Source of the DNA: Akanthomyces muscarius
Lineage: Eukaryota > Ascomycota > Sordariomycetes > Hypocreales > Cordycipitaceae
DNA length: 64,000 bases
Direction of reading: 5' to 3'
Assembly (NCBI RefSeq): GCF_028009165.1
Contig: NC_079246.1
Location: forward strand, 1,116,001-1,180,000
The notes under the pieces were generated by a model that worked only from the letters and a program-made list of their open reading frames with translations, was not told the origin of the DNA and ran no database searches. Each line of letters starts with the position of its first letter. The first letter of the stretch is position 1. This document shows, in pieces, positions 23,053-33,967 of this stretch. A program made the translations under genes and the position numbers.

Positions 23053-25419
23053 TCAGCACACCATGTTCATCATCCGCAGCCCGCGATCGAGCTCGCCGCC
23101 TACACTCTTTGAGGCGCCCGCCAGATCCTTGAGCACCACGTTGCGCCACCAAGCATACCAGTCCGCGACCTCGCCGAGGTTGACCTCGTCGAGCGCCAAC
23201 CACTCCTCCAGCTTGCGGTGCCACATGGGGAAGACGTGCTGCGCCAGCACCTCGGCGAGGATCGCGTCGCCCAGCACGCCGCGCCAGCGGAGCACGCCCG
23301 ACAGTATAGGCAGGTACGGCGCCTGGTCGGCCGGATCGACGCGGAAGTGCCTTTGAAGATGCCGCCCCATGGACGGCAGCACGTGGGCGACGATGAGCGG
23401 CCGCCACTGGGCCCCAAGCACCGCCTCCCACTGCGTCAGTCCGGGCACGACGCCGCGGGCATAGTCCCAGGCGTCAATAAGGTGCCGGAACTTGCGCTTC
23501 ACGTCCGACACAAGCCCCGTGCCCCTTGGGTCCAGGTGGTAGGCCGGCAAGTACGGCAGCCAGGGAAAGAGCCACATGTGCGGCAGGTGGTGGCTCTGCT
23601 TCTTGACGCGCGGGTTCCAGTCGGAGAGCGTCGTGTCCAGCTTGCGCGCAATGTTGTCGACAGCTTGCGCGCGCACGAAATGCGGAAGCAGCTCATCCCA
23701 GCTCTCCATTACTTCTAGAAGCGGCCCGGGCGTGAAAGCGTCCCAGTTGCGAACGGCGGCGAGCACTTGCGGGAGCCAGCTCTTGTACATGAGCGTCTCG
23801 TAAGCTGTCGTCGATTTCTTGTGTCTCCGGTAAACGCCTTCGTCATCGCGCAATGCATTGTCGTTTCTGCTAACGGCGCTGTTTTGCTGGCTTTGACCCA
23901 TGAGGACTCCTGCCAGCCCTCTGAGCTCCTTTGCAAACTTGCTCGGCTCCGTCAGGGGATCCCAATCCTTGAAAAATGTATGTATGGCAGCAACAATAAT
24001 GTCTGCCACTTCTGGTGCAGCAGAGTTTAGATCTTCCACTTCGCCCAAAGCTGTCATGACCTCCTCAAACGTTGTGGCTGTGGTAAGTCGACCTGTGACC
24101 AAGGTGGAAAACGCCTTCAGCCGGGCAAAGTCGACACGCAGCTCTTCAACTTCCTTTTCTTTTTCAGCCAGTTCCAGATCAATCCATTTCTTGCGTTCCT
24201 CGAGGCTTCTCCATTCTTCTGTAAAGGCCATTAGATCCGCCTGGGCACGCTTCACCAGCTTTCTGGATTCAATCACTTCTTTGGATTCGGCCTCTCCAGA
24301 TGTCGGTGTCATTATTCCGCTTGTCGATGTCAGCAAGCGGCTCCCTGGGCCTGTCATGTCGAGGATTGGCGCAAAAGCTTCGGGAATGTGCATCCCTGGA
24401 GCTGCAGTACGGATCGCATCAGCAGTCAGATATTTCGTCTTTTGTCGTCTAGGCGTGCTGCCGCCGCTGCTGGTCGCGGTTGTGAGGCCCCTTCTCCGCG
24501 CCTTAGCTTTAGCTTTTCGTTTCTTCTCTTCCTCGTCTGAGTCAATAATCGTCTCTCCGCGCAATTCCGCCTGGCGTCTCTCTTCCTTCTTTTCTTGCTC
24601 GGATTTCTCTTGAACAGCACCCAGTCCCACACCTTGCGGTCGAAGATTGGCCTCGATGATGACATTTCGTCCTTGTCCTTCTGCACCAAGGCCTTTGCCT
24701 TCGACATACCCCATCTTCGCCATCATCCGCGCACCAAATGATTTGGCATTGAGTTTCCCCTTTGCCTTTGGCCCAAAGGCACTTGGCTGCGGCTTATTCT
24801 GTGCTGGTGGCTGGCTGGCTTTGCCTTGTGGTTCCTTCAGCACAGGTTCGGCCGCAGAGGACGGAACAAAGCCAACTCCCAGCACCCCGCCACCTCGAAA
24901 ACTGGTCGCGAAACTCGGCCTGTGGGGCTGTTCTTCTTCTCCATCGTCTTTTTCATCATCATCAGCCTCACGGGCCTTGTTCCAGCTTCTGTGCTGGCTG
25001 AACCCCAAGCCGACTCCAGCAGAGGCTTCTTCCTCACTGTCGTCGTCTTCATCGACCTGCATTGTGTGGCCTAGCATCGGTCGGGGGTCATCGGAGTCTT
25101 GGTCGCTTTCTTCCGTATTTGGTTTATTCGCCGTGGTCGTCACAAAGTTCATGGCCTTGTTCCGTAGTGTCTTGCGCTTCCATTTCGAAGCTGCGTTGCC
25201 ATCTTCACTGTCGGAGCCAAAAATACCGAGCGCGGCGCGTTCCTTGTTGTCGCCGCCCAATCGCCGTCTTTTCCGCGGATTAAAGTCACCGAAGTCGTCG
25301 CGATCCTCGCCGGGCAGAAGGCGCTCGTCATCGGAATCTGAATCGGATGAAGAGTATTGTTCGGCCGCTTTCTTGGATATGCGAGAAGGGTCAAAGAATG
25401 ACCCTGAGGAGCTGGCCAT
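23053..25419 (-). CDS. TFIP11/Ntr1 (Spp382)-type G-patch spliceosome disassembly factor
   Basis: A single uninterrupted frame of 788 residues. The family recruits and activates the DEAH helicase Prp43 to release lariat introns and take apart spent spliceosomes, in the nucleus. The N-terminus is acidic and Ser-rich (TIP_N-like) with a basic RKRRR near residue 49 that may be a nuclear signal. The G-patch spans about residues 225-270 (KSFGARMMAKMGYVEGKGLG, then GQGRNVIIEANLRPQGVGLG). A long helical region follows, then the GCFC-type C-terminal domain with WLPYLPAYHLDP and WEAVLGAQWRPLIVAHVLP. Length and domain order match fungal homologues. It is divergent from the Stu2-like gene. Confidence 0.92.
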   Translation of the reverse strand: MASSSGSFFDPSRISKKAAEQYSSSDSDSDDERLLPGEDRDDFGDFNPRKRRRLGGDNKERAALGIFGSDSEDGNAASKWKRKTLRNKAMNFVTTTANKPNTEESDQDSDDPRPMLGHTMQVDEDDDSEEEASAGVGLGFSQHRSWNKAREADDDEKDDGEEEQPHRPSFATSFRGGGVLGVGFVPSSAAEPVLKEPQGKASQPPAQNKPQPSAFGPKAKGKLNAKSFGARMMAKMGYVEGKGLGAEGQGRNVIIEANLRPQGVGLGAVQEKSEQEKKEERRQAELRGETIIDSDEEEKKRKAKAKARRRGLTTATSSGGSTPRRQKTKYLTADAIRTAAPGMHIPEAFAPILDMTGPGSRLLTSTSGIMTPTSGEAESKEVIESRKLVKRAQADLMAFTEEWRSLEERKKWIDLELAEKEKEVEELRVDFARLKAFSTLVTGRLTTATTFEEVMTALGEVEDLNSAAPEVADIIVAAIHTFFKDWDPLTEPSKFAKELRGLAGVLMGQSQQNSAVSRNDNALRDDEGVYRRHKKSTTAYETLMYKSWLPQVLAAVRNWDAFTPGPLLEVMESWDELLPHFVRAQAVDNIARKLDTTLSDWNPRVKKQSHHLPHMWLFPWLPYLPAYHLDPRGTGLVSDVKRKFRHLIDAWDYARGVVPGLTQWEAVLGAQWRPLIVAHVLPSMGRHLQRHFRVDPADQAPYLPILSGVLRWRGVLGDAILAEVLAQHVFPMWHRKLEEWLALDEVNLGEVADWYAWWRNVVLKDLAGASKSVGGELDRGLRMMNMVC

Positions 25420-26877
25420 GGCTACAATAGCTCATGCACACAAGCCGTATTTCGTTGGCTGTTAAAATCAGGCCATCGGTGACTCTAGATGGCCATTTGC
25501 GCCTTTGACAAGCTTTGCGACAGCCGGCAAGCATGAGGGTAGCAGATAGCTTGAGGCTGTAGATAATTTTAGGCAGCGCTCGTATCACCACGTGACTCTG
25601 CGGCATCGCGCGCCGCGACGACTGCGGTCGCCCGTGTTTGCCCACCCCGCTGCGACAAGACCGCTGCAATCGCACTAATAGAGGGGCCGAGGCGGGCAGC
25701 CACACGACGTCTACAGTACCTGGTAGGTATTCATTTACCTTGTTTCACCACCATGGAGGAAGCTCAACTGTACCGAATACTGTGCTTGATTGGGTTTTGA
25801 AAACAGCGTTACACAAGATTGCCCTGTCAGTCTTGAGTACTGGCCAGATCGCATGAATTGTTGGCATATATGTCACTGTCGGTATCGTGCGTACCAACTC
25901 TGTACCAACCTAGGTACCCATGCACTGAGGGGTCTCATAGCGCTTCGTTACCCCGGCAATCCTCTTGCCAGGCACCCAACGCCACCTGTAAACAACGCAC
26001 TTCGCTTTTTTTGCAGCAACGGCATTAGGCACCGACGACAAGCAGCCATCTGCCGATTAAAAAAAAAATGCAATACCATTAAATCAATTCAATAGTAAAT
26101 ACTGGATAAAAAGAGCGCGCGATCCTTCATTTTCGCTCATGTCATGACCTCAGCGCATTGCAACAAGCCCGTTACAGTCAGGCCTGGCACCAGAACGCAC
26201 ATCCAGATTAGGTAACCCACCACCCAGGACACCAGGACAAAGGGAAGGGTCCCTCCTATACCAGTACAGCGGTCAATCAGGTGACAGCGCTTGTTGACTT
26301 CGTTTGGCACTTTACGCATATCGGTTTGCCTCTTCCCCATTACGCGAGCGCAACTTAATCAGCCTCTATTTTGCTTATTTCGCCTTTTTGCTCTCTTTTA
26401 TCCCTGCTCCTGCGCGACTTTGTGTTGCGCAGGTTTTCGGTGGTGCAAGCGTTCCCCTGCATTTATTTCTGCCCCTCGCTGCTGCCCTTGACTGGTTTTC
26501 CACCCAGGGGTCGTTGAATTGCGAACCTGATACCTACAACTTTGCTTCCGTGGAAAGCGCTGCTTGCCTGGAACGAGCAAACCTCGCCTTCTTTCCTTTC
26601 AAACTTGCCTCCCTTTGCAAACATTCGCGTCTGCCTTGCCACTGGATATAGCAGTCTGCGTTGCTAAGGTATGTCTCGCCGTCCTTCCCCAGCACACCAC
26701 ATCTGGAGCACCGTGCTCTACGCGAGCCTCGTCCCTGTGCCGATCACCATGAAGAAGCTTAAGCACCTAATCGTAAAGCTAGGAAATACACCAGGCCCCC
26801 ATTCAAAGCCTAGATCTCGCCGAACTTCTCATCAGCCCACCAACCTCCGCATCCCAAGCTCGCCTCCTACCGCCAAA
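25420..26877. promoter_or_regulatory. Divergent promoter of TFIP11-like and Stu2-like genes
   Basis: 1.46 kb without a coding frame I can support. It contains CACGTGAC (25589-25596), whose complement GTCACGTG fits the Cbf1/CDEI consensus RTCACRTG, about 170 nt before the TFIP11-like start. The side next to the Stu2-like gene is C/T-rich like a 5' leader. Confidence 0.45.
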
Positions 26878-29656
26878 ATGGCTGAAGAGGAGGACTACAG
26901 CTCGATCCCCCTTCCCGACCGGTTCACTCATAAGGTACATGCGCAAAACGCCCGGTTCACCTTGTCGGCTCAATAAAGAACGTATCGTTAACATGCCCGC
27001 GCAGATTTGGAAAGTTCGGAAAGGAGCCTACGAAGAAGCTGCCAAACAATTCGCCCTTACCCCCGACGAATCCGATCCTTTTTTTCGCCCGTTTCTGAGT
27101 GATGTCGGCCTCTGGAAATCTGCCGTTCTAGATGCCAATGTCGTTGCTCAACAAGACGGTATAATTGCCCTCTGCGCATTTCTTAAATACTGCGGACGAG
27201 ATGCCGCCCTCCGTACACGCAACCACACCATCACTCCGATTGTAGAAAAGGGCCTAGCGAGCACAAGAGCAGCGACAAAACAAAACGCAATCGAGGCGCT
27301 CCTGCTCTATGTTGAACTCGATGTCGCTGGTCCCGTGATCGAAGACGTTTTGCCTGGGCTGGCTCACAAGACCCCGAAGAATGTTGCTGCAACCCTCAAT
27401 GCTCTGACCCAGATTGTTCACAACTACGGTTGCAAAATCGTCGACCCGAAGCCAATCCTCAAGGCGCTCCCGAAAGCTTTTGGTGCTGCGGACAAGAACG
27501 TCCGAGCCGAGGCTACAGCTCTCACCGTCGAGTTGTACAGATGGCTGCGTGAGGCTATGAAGCCACTTTTCTGGGGAGAATTGAAGCCTACACAGCAAAC
27601 CGACCTCGAAGCTCAATTCGAAAAGGTCAGGGCCGAGCCACCGCCTAAACAAGAACGTCTTCTGCGCTCCCAACAGGATGTTGTCGAGGCCGCACCCGAG
27701 GCTGCTGGTGACGGATACGATGAAGGTGGTGATGAGCCAGACGGCGGTGAAGAACTGGACGCCTTCGCCTTGGCAGAACCTGTTGATATCAGCAAGAAAA
27801 TCCCACCCAATTTTACCGATCTTCTCGCTTCATCGAAATGGAAAGACCGCAAGGAAGCGGTTGACGGTCTATACGAAGCCCTCAATGTTCCTCGCATCAA
27901 GGAAACTGACTTTGGAGAAGTTAACCGAGGTCTCGCAAAGTGCATGAAAGACGCTAATGTTGCTGTTGTCACACAAGCAGCGCTTTGCATTGAGCTTCTG
28001 GCCAAGGGTCTTCGTCAAAGCTATGCTAAATATCGCGCCGTTGTCATGCAACCCATTATGGAGCGCCTCAAGGAGAAGAAGCAGACTGTGTCCGATGCAC
28101 TAGCTGCCGCACTCGATGCTGTATTTGCCTCGACTAGCTTTTCTGACTGCATGGAAGACATCTCAACTGCCCTTGTCAACAAGAACCCCCAAGTCAAAGA
28201 AGGCACTATGAAATTCCTCATCAGATGCCTGCGCACCACCCGAGATGTACCAACCAAGCCCGAAATTACTGCTGTCTGCGAGTCTGGAAAGAAGCTCCTT
28301 GCTGAGTCGACTCCTGTTCTGCGTGATGGCGGTGCCGAGATTCTGGGAACTGTTATGAAGATCATCGGCGAACGAGCCATGACGCCTCTCATCGAGGGGC
28401 TGGATGACATCAGAAAGACCAAGGTGAAGGAATTCTTTGCTAGTGCAGAAGTCAAGGCAAAGGAGAAGCCGAAGCCCGCACCGACACCGAAGGCTGCCCC
28501 AGCTGGAGCCAGGAAAGTTGTTGGAGGCAAACGTCCAGTCGCAAAGAAGGCCGCACCCGCTATGCCGGCTGCGGAATCACCTGCCATGCCGGCTCAAGCC
28601 CCTGCCAAGCCTACTGGTCCCGGAAGCAAGCTGGGGATGCCTAAGTCGTCTGGCGTCGGGGGCCTGAAGGCACCTCAGAAGCGAACTTTGGCAACGCCGG
28701 GCGCTGCCTCTCCTCGCAGACCTGCAGCAGGCCCACCGATCATGCCAGATGATGAACCTATTTCAGTGCCACCGCAACCCCGCATTGGAGCCTCTCGCGG
28801 GCTGGCCGGACGCTCGCTCGCCAAGCCAGCCGCTGCACCGTCCATGCCTCCGCCAGACTCGCCGCCTCCTATTAGTGGTTTCAGCGCTGTTGAGCGCGCT
28901 GAGCTAGAAGAGCTTCGAGCGGCAAACGATAGGCTCACGCGACAGGTCGATGACATGAGACAAGAAAGGAGCAAGTTCTTATCTGAGATCCAGGAGCTGA
29001 AGAACCAAAACGCCGGCCTGATTGAAGACCACACTCGGGATGTACTGAGCATCAAGGCCAAGGAAACACAGCTGGTTCGAGCCCGAAGTGATGCTGAGGC
29101 AACCGAAGGTGTCAATGATAGGCTTAGACGTGAGCTTGAGCGCCTGAAAAGGGCATTAAGCAAAGCTGAGACCATTGGGGGAGGCTCTGGTGTCATCAGC
29201 CCCGCCATTACATCTCCCACTCGCGATGATGTTGGCATCTTCCATGATTCTGGTTCAACTTCTGGCGGCTACAACAGGGCAAGCTTCGCCAGCAGCATGT
29301 CGGAAGAAAAAGAAAATGGCGAAATGGCGTATCCCAGAAGCAAAATTAGTCCTGAACTCCGATATGGCAGCGGACCGTCCTCCGGGCGTGGGTCCCCAGC
29401 TCGCGGCTATCGCACATCCAATCATCCCCGCGAGGAAAGTGCCGATTCTGCGGCCCCCTCCAGAAGAGAACGGCCTGTTTCATCTCTTCCTCAGCCATCT
29501 GGTGGAGGGGAGAGCTGGCGTCGTGCTGCTGAGGTGACAAGTCAGTTGAAAGCCCGGATCGAGCAGATGAAGGTATGACTAAACAGCTTTGCCCTCACAT
29601 ATTTCAAGTACTAATATAAGGCGTGATAGGCTAAGCAGGGCTTCGCTCGCCCGTAG
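26878..29656 (+). CDS. XMAP215/Stu2/Alp14-type microtubule polymerase with TOG domains
   Basis: Three exons, 26878-26934, 27005-29572 and 29630-29656, give 883 residues (yeast Stu2 888). The protein binds tubulin and plus ends and promotes microtubule growth at spindle poles and kinetochores. The first exon, MAEEEDYSSIPLPDRFTHK, joins to IWKVRKGAYEEAAKQF, the start of TOG1 (about 1-230). TOG2 follows an acidic linker (about 290-510; WKDRKEAVDGLYEAL). A Lys/Pro/Ala-rich microtubule-binding linker (about 525-640), a coiled coil (about 650-740) and a conserved tail (ESWRRAAEVTSQLKARIEQMK) complete it. The last intron begins GTATGA and has a strong TACTAAT branch site at about 29609-29615. Splicing adds AKQGFARP, whereas reading through stops after one codon. 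Confidence 0.93.
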
Positions 29657-30240
29657 CTGGTACGGTGGATGGTACTAATTTGATGGATGACGACAACGCT
29701 ACATTGCCGGTGCAGAGAGACAGGCCGATGGAAAGGTTGTGTCCTGGTAACAGTTTCTTTTGGGTGCATTTCAAGGCGTTGGACGCATCATACCCCCTAT
29801 CGTTGTTGTGCAAGGCTAGCACTCTGTGCAAAATGCGTATTGCTGCAGTGGTTCGATTTTTCTTTCCCCTCTCTATGCAATAATGGAAGACGCCTCGATC
29901 CGTGGCAGCTACGACAAATGGTGGCTTGTGTGGCATGGCTACTTGCATTTTGATACCTTGATGATTTTATATCTTGTTTTTATGGGTTGAATAATATTCG
30001 GATAAATGGGCTACAAACGTCTCTAGCGCATGATAATACGCATTTAAAGTTCAGTATTGATGATAGATGTCGTTTCCAATGTGCTGTGTACATTAAAAGT
30101 ATCAAGATATACTTGTTCGACGCCGATCCTGAACTAGACGGTCGTTATATGTACATTGTATGTCCAAAGAAAAAACGGAGAAGAAAAACATTTAAATTTA
30201 CATGAGTCGTCGTCCTTTATCGTCTGGCTCTTGATGGGAT
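29657..30240. other. Convergent 3' region between Stu2-like and zinc-cluster genes
   Basis: 584 nt, A/T-rich, without a coding frame of interest. It holds the 3' UTRs of both neighbours. Confidence 0.6.
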
Positions 30241-32345
30241 TCAGGCCATGACGGAGCATGCTTCGTCATAGCAGTCCTCCCAGCCTGTCTTGCCCGACGC
30301 CCAAAACTTGCGCAGCTTGTTCAGAGCCAGCGTCGGACCGTAGTACGCATCGCGATGCGTCGAGACTTGATGCAGCGTCTGCGTGACAAACTCGCGCGCC
30401 GCCGCGTCGCCGTCCCCGTTGAGTGTGACGCCAACCACGGCGAGCGGCCAGGCCAGGCTCGTGGGTCGTTTGGGGATCAGGGGCAGGATCTCGCGAACTA
30501 GCGCGAGAATCTCGGCGCTGAGCGACTCAATGCTGGGCGGGGGTGTCATTTCCGCGTGGACCATCTGCTGCTGCTCCCCGTCGACATCAACATCGCCGTC
30601 GTCGTCATCGTTGTCCTTGTCGTCGGGGCAGCCCTCGTCGCCGTCAGACGCCTCGGGCGAGGGAAGGTTTGACGACTCGTCGGCCGGGCCCAGCGACGGT
30701 AGCGTGAGCAGGCCGTAGAGGAGGACGGCCTGCTGGAAGAGGCGGCACAGGAGGCGCGCCTCGGGCTTGTCGGGCACACCGTACGGCTCTTCCCAGTCGG
30801 TGACGGAGAACTCGGCGATGTGGTGGTAGATTTGGCGCGCGGCGGGGCGGATGAAGCCCTTGACGGAGGCGCCGGCGGCGACTAGGGCGCGCAGGCGGTT
30901 GATGCGGATGAGGTCGCCAAAGACGTGACTGGAGCACGGGACGTCGGAGTAGAGCGAAAACGTGAAGACGTGGTGTATTTCTTCCGCGGTGAGGTCGTCA
31001 AATATGGTGAGCATGTGCGCCGCGGGCGTGGTGGTGCTCGTCAGTACATGGAGCCTGGGGGTATGGTTAGGTTATTTTCTGCACTGGTCCGTGATATTCC
31101 GCAACAACGAAGAAGGTTGGGGTTCGTACATAAAAACGTATTGAAATTGATAATCAAAATTCTTGAGGACTTTGGAAAGTCTTTTGTAGCCCCCGCGCAT
31201 TCTGTAAAGGGCGCCATAGCCGTGAAGGTGGGCTTGCCAGGTGCTCCCCAGCAGGGTAAGCTGGTGATAAAGGTTAGCACAGCGTTTTTTTTTTCATTTC
31301 TGGCATGCTCTATGGGGTTTGTCTTGTGAATCTTGACTTACATCGATACTAAGCATGTCCACTATTCTGACGAACACGGAATCGTTGGTAGCCCCGTCAG
31401 GGCTTGACAGTCTTTCGTTAATGATGGCGAGCATGGTAATCATGGACGCATGAAAGGCCGTCCACAGGTAATTATCGTGCGGCATATCATCTGGGCTCCG
31501 AAGCGTGCCTCGATTCTTGGCGGCATCTGCTATTCGGTTGCTAAATATGAATGTGATGAAGCTTGTCTTACAACCAAGGTTCCCTGCTGTAGGCATGAAA
31601 GCACTGGTGCTGTCATCTAACTGACTTGTCATTAAGCTTGGGAGTATGGTCCGATAATCTGCAGCAGGTATTGACCGTGTTAGTACCCTAGGGCGGTGCG
31701 GCTCATATTGGCATCGTAGCCTCTGCCGATGGACGAGGGGGGTGGAGGGGTAAGACGAACAGTAGTGAAATGCTTCCATCAGATCCCATTCTGGTGGTAT
31801 CAACTGGCCCTCGTCTTGGCCCCAAAGAATGGAATGGCGTGTCCTGGAGCCTGCGACGTAACTGCTCTGAATCTCGTCAGTGCCGTCACCCCGCAGCTCA
31901 GTGACGGCGTGGGATGCATCCGCCACGCTCTGCTTTGCAGGCTTCTTCGGCGCGCTTTTGTAGCCGTCACACATGCGCCCCGAAGTCATGCATCGGTTGC
32001 ACATGGGCTTGGCCTCGTCGCATTTGACGCGGCGAATGCTGGTTAGTTACACAGTGTCAGCGGTCATACGCCTGCCGGCTGGGGTCTGCCGATGCAGACC
32101 AGGGAATGAGGGGGGGATACAAACCGGCAGGTAATGCAGCCTGTCCGGGTCTTGGTGGCCCATCGTTTCTGGCGCGGCGGACTGGTGCCTTCATTCTCCG
32201 TAGGTGGCGACGCTATCACAGCCGATGAGGACGGCGAGGTCGAGGAAGACGACGATGGCGACTTTTGGTCGCTGTCTCGGCCCTTGACTTTGGCCGAGAC
32301 GAGCGGGGTGTGTCTAGGCTCGGGGCCGCTGGCGGGGGCGGCCAT
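30241..32345 (-). CDS. Zn2Cys6 fungal transcription factor (Fungal_trans_2-like)
   Basis: Exons on the minus strand: 32345-32125, 32038-31342, 31260-31130 and 31054-30241, giving 620 residues. The binuclear zinc cluster is complete across the first intron: CITCRIRRVKCDEAKPMC, then CMTSGRMCDGY (six Cys, C-x2-C-x6-C-x5-C-x2-C-x6-C). It is preceded by a Ser/Pro-rich head and basic RQKRWATKTRTG. Downstream segments look like the regulatory domain: WQAHLHGYGALYRMRGGYK in the small third exon and SDVPCSSHVFGDLIRINRLR in the last. The acidic stretch EGCPDDKDNDDDDGDVDVDG may activate. Exon 2 probably hides one more, frame-neutral 102-nt intron (31760-31659, donor GTTCGT, perfect TACTAAC branch at 31679-31685, TGCAG end); removing it gives 586 residues. 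Target genes are unknown. Confidence 0.82.
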
Positions 32346-33967
32346 GGCGACGACAGGATCGCTTCCGGCCTCGTTTATTTAAGTTATAAGCGCGGCAGTT
32401 GCTGTCAGAATTCCGAGACTGAGCCTTACAGCGTAGCTTTGCAGGCGGAACCCAAGAGAGGGGGGGGGGGGGGGCAGGAAATAAGCTATGGAGCTATGCA
32501 GGCCGTTGCGTTTGTCGATGTTGCGTCCGGTTGGCGGCGCCGCGGAGCTGAGCTGGTGGTGGCACTGGCCGCTGGTGGGGTTTTGATTGGCTACATCGTT
32601 CTCGCGGCAGTTGGCTGTTAGCGCAACGGCTGCAATTGTACTGGAAATGGAACAAGCAACATCTGCCGGCGTAGTTTGGGGGCGGTGTCTTAAGTCAAAG
32701 ATGGGCTTTCTGGCGATTTTATCTGCATTTGAGGAGCTGCTTGAGGAAGCAATGTAGTGATTCCCGTCCTATGTTGCGCTTCTTCTTGTATGGTGGACGA
32801 GAACCAACGGATATGGGCTACAGACAATGATTTATGGCATCATTGTGTTCCAAAAAAGCTGTAATGAAGGCGCGTGTTTCCATTTTCAATCACACTCCTG
32901 CAGCATCGCTTTGTCACTCGTACACAGCTTGGCCCATGGTGCTCGCCTGGCATAATGTTGGACTACTCCATGCAAGACACATTTCAGTGTTGGAGCTCAG
33001 TTGCGCCAAACGCGGCACTCGAGCGTGAACATATCCGAGAAATCAAAATACGATACACAGCACAGAGAGAAACATACATGTCAGCTCTCAGATCAGTCAC
33101 GGGCCATTTTCCAACCCCGACTCAGACATGATTATGCTGCTTTCCTCTCCGCGTCGCACTACCCTAGACAAAACGCGACAACACGTGACCCCTCACAGCA
33201 GCCACAGCCGCCACAGTGTGTACCAGTAGGCTAGCCACACCTCATCATCCCAGTGGCTACAGCGGTACTCTGTGCTCAGCCCAACGTCATGCCACTGTCA
33301 TGGTCAAGCAACGGCTCATTCAGGCACAAAATGGCGCTAAAATACAGCTAAAGTCTCCCGAGGTCCAGTGCATTACAGCGGGCTCTCAGCGACGCCTCAG
33401 GGCTCCTGCAGCACATCTCCACCACCGGCTACTGCAACCTTCGCCTGAGTGCTTGGCCTGGTCGGTCGGACGCTCCATTGCTGCCCTGCCTTGGCCTTGT
33501 AACTACCTGACCGGCTAGCTAACTTGGGTATCGCACACGTCATTGTCCGACCTTGCTCTCCTCTCCACCATAGTTGTCCATCTCTACCTAGGTACTGCAC
33601 ATCATACACAGCTGCACCAGCACTTGTCATTCTGCTGGCTGCACTGCGTTTAATATCTCATCTCGCCATAGCCACCCTTCCCCTCCATTGTAAGCCATCC
33701 TTGCAATCCTTGTCGCCTTGGCCCAGACGGCTAACACTCATCGGCAAGACGCAGCCCCTCCATCGGCTGCTAGTGAACCGCGTCTTATCCACACTCCGAC
33801 AGCTTTCCTCGCTTCACCTCCCTACGACGACGCAATTGTGCCAGCCATTCTCGCATTCGGTATCAAATGTTGGCATTCTCAAGACCTTAATCCTACTGCG
33901 AACGAAACTATAAACTACCACCAGCCTCCAGTCTCCCGGCCCGGGTTACGGCTACACAACAGCCGCC
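32346..33967. promoter_or_regulatory. Divergent promoter between the zinc-cluster gene and VPS13
   Basis: 1.6 kb with no supported gene. Contains a 15-G run (32460-32474) and CACGTGAC (33182-33189, Cbf1/CDEI-like). The last 450 nt before VPS13 are pyrimidine-rich, as in a 5' leader. Confidence 0.45.
32460..32474. repeat. Homopolymer of 15 G
   Basis: Uninterrupted poly-G about 115 nt upstream of the zinc-cluster start codon (poly-C on the coding strand). Likely length-variable and prone to sequencing error. Confidence 0.85.

Noticed and set aside
31041..31280. 79-codon minus-strand frame within the zinc-cluster gene
   Set aside because: It is the wrong frame of the real 131-nt third exon plus intron sequence.
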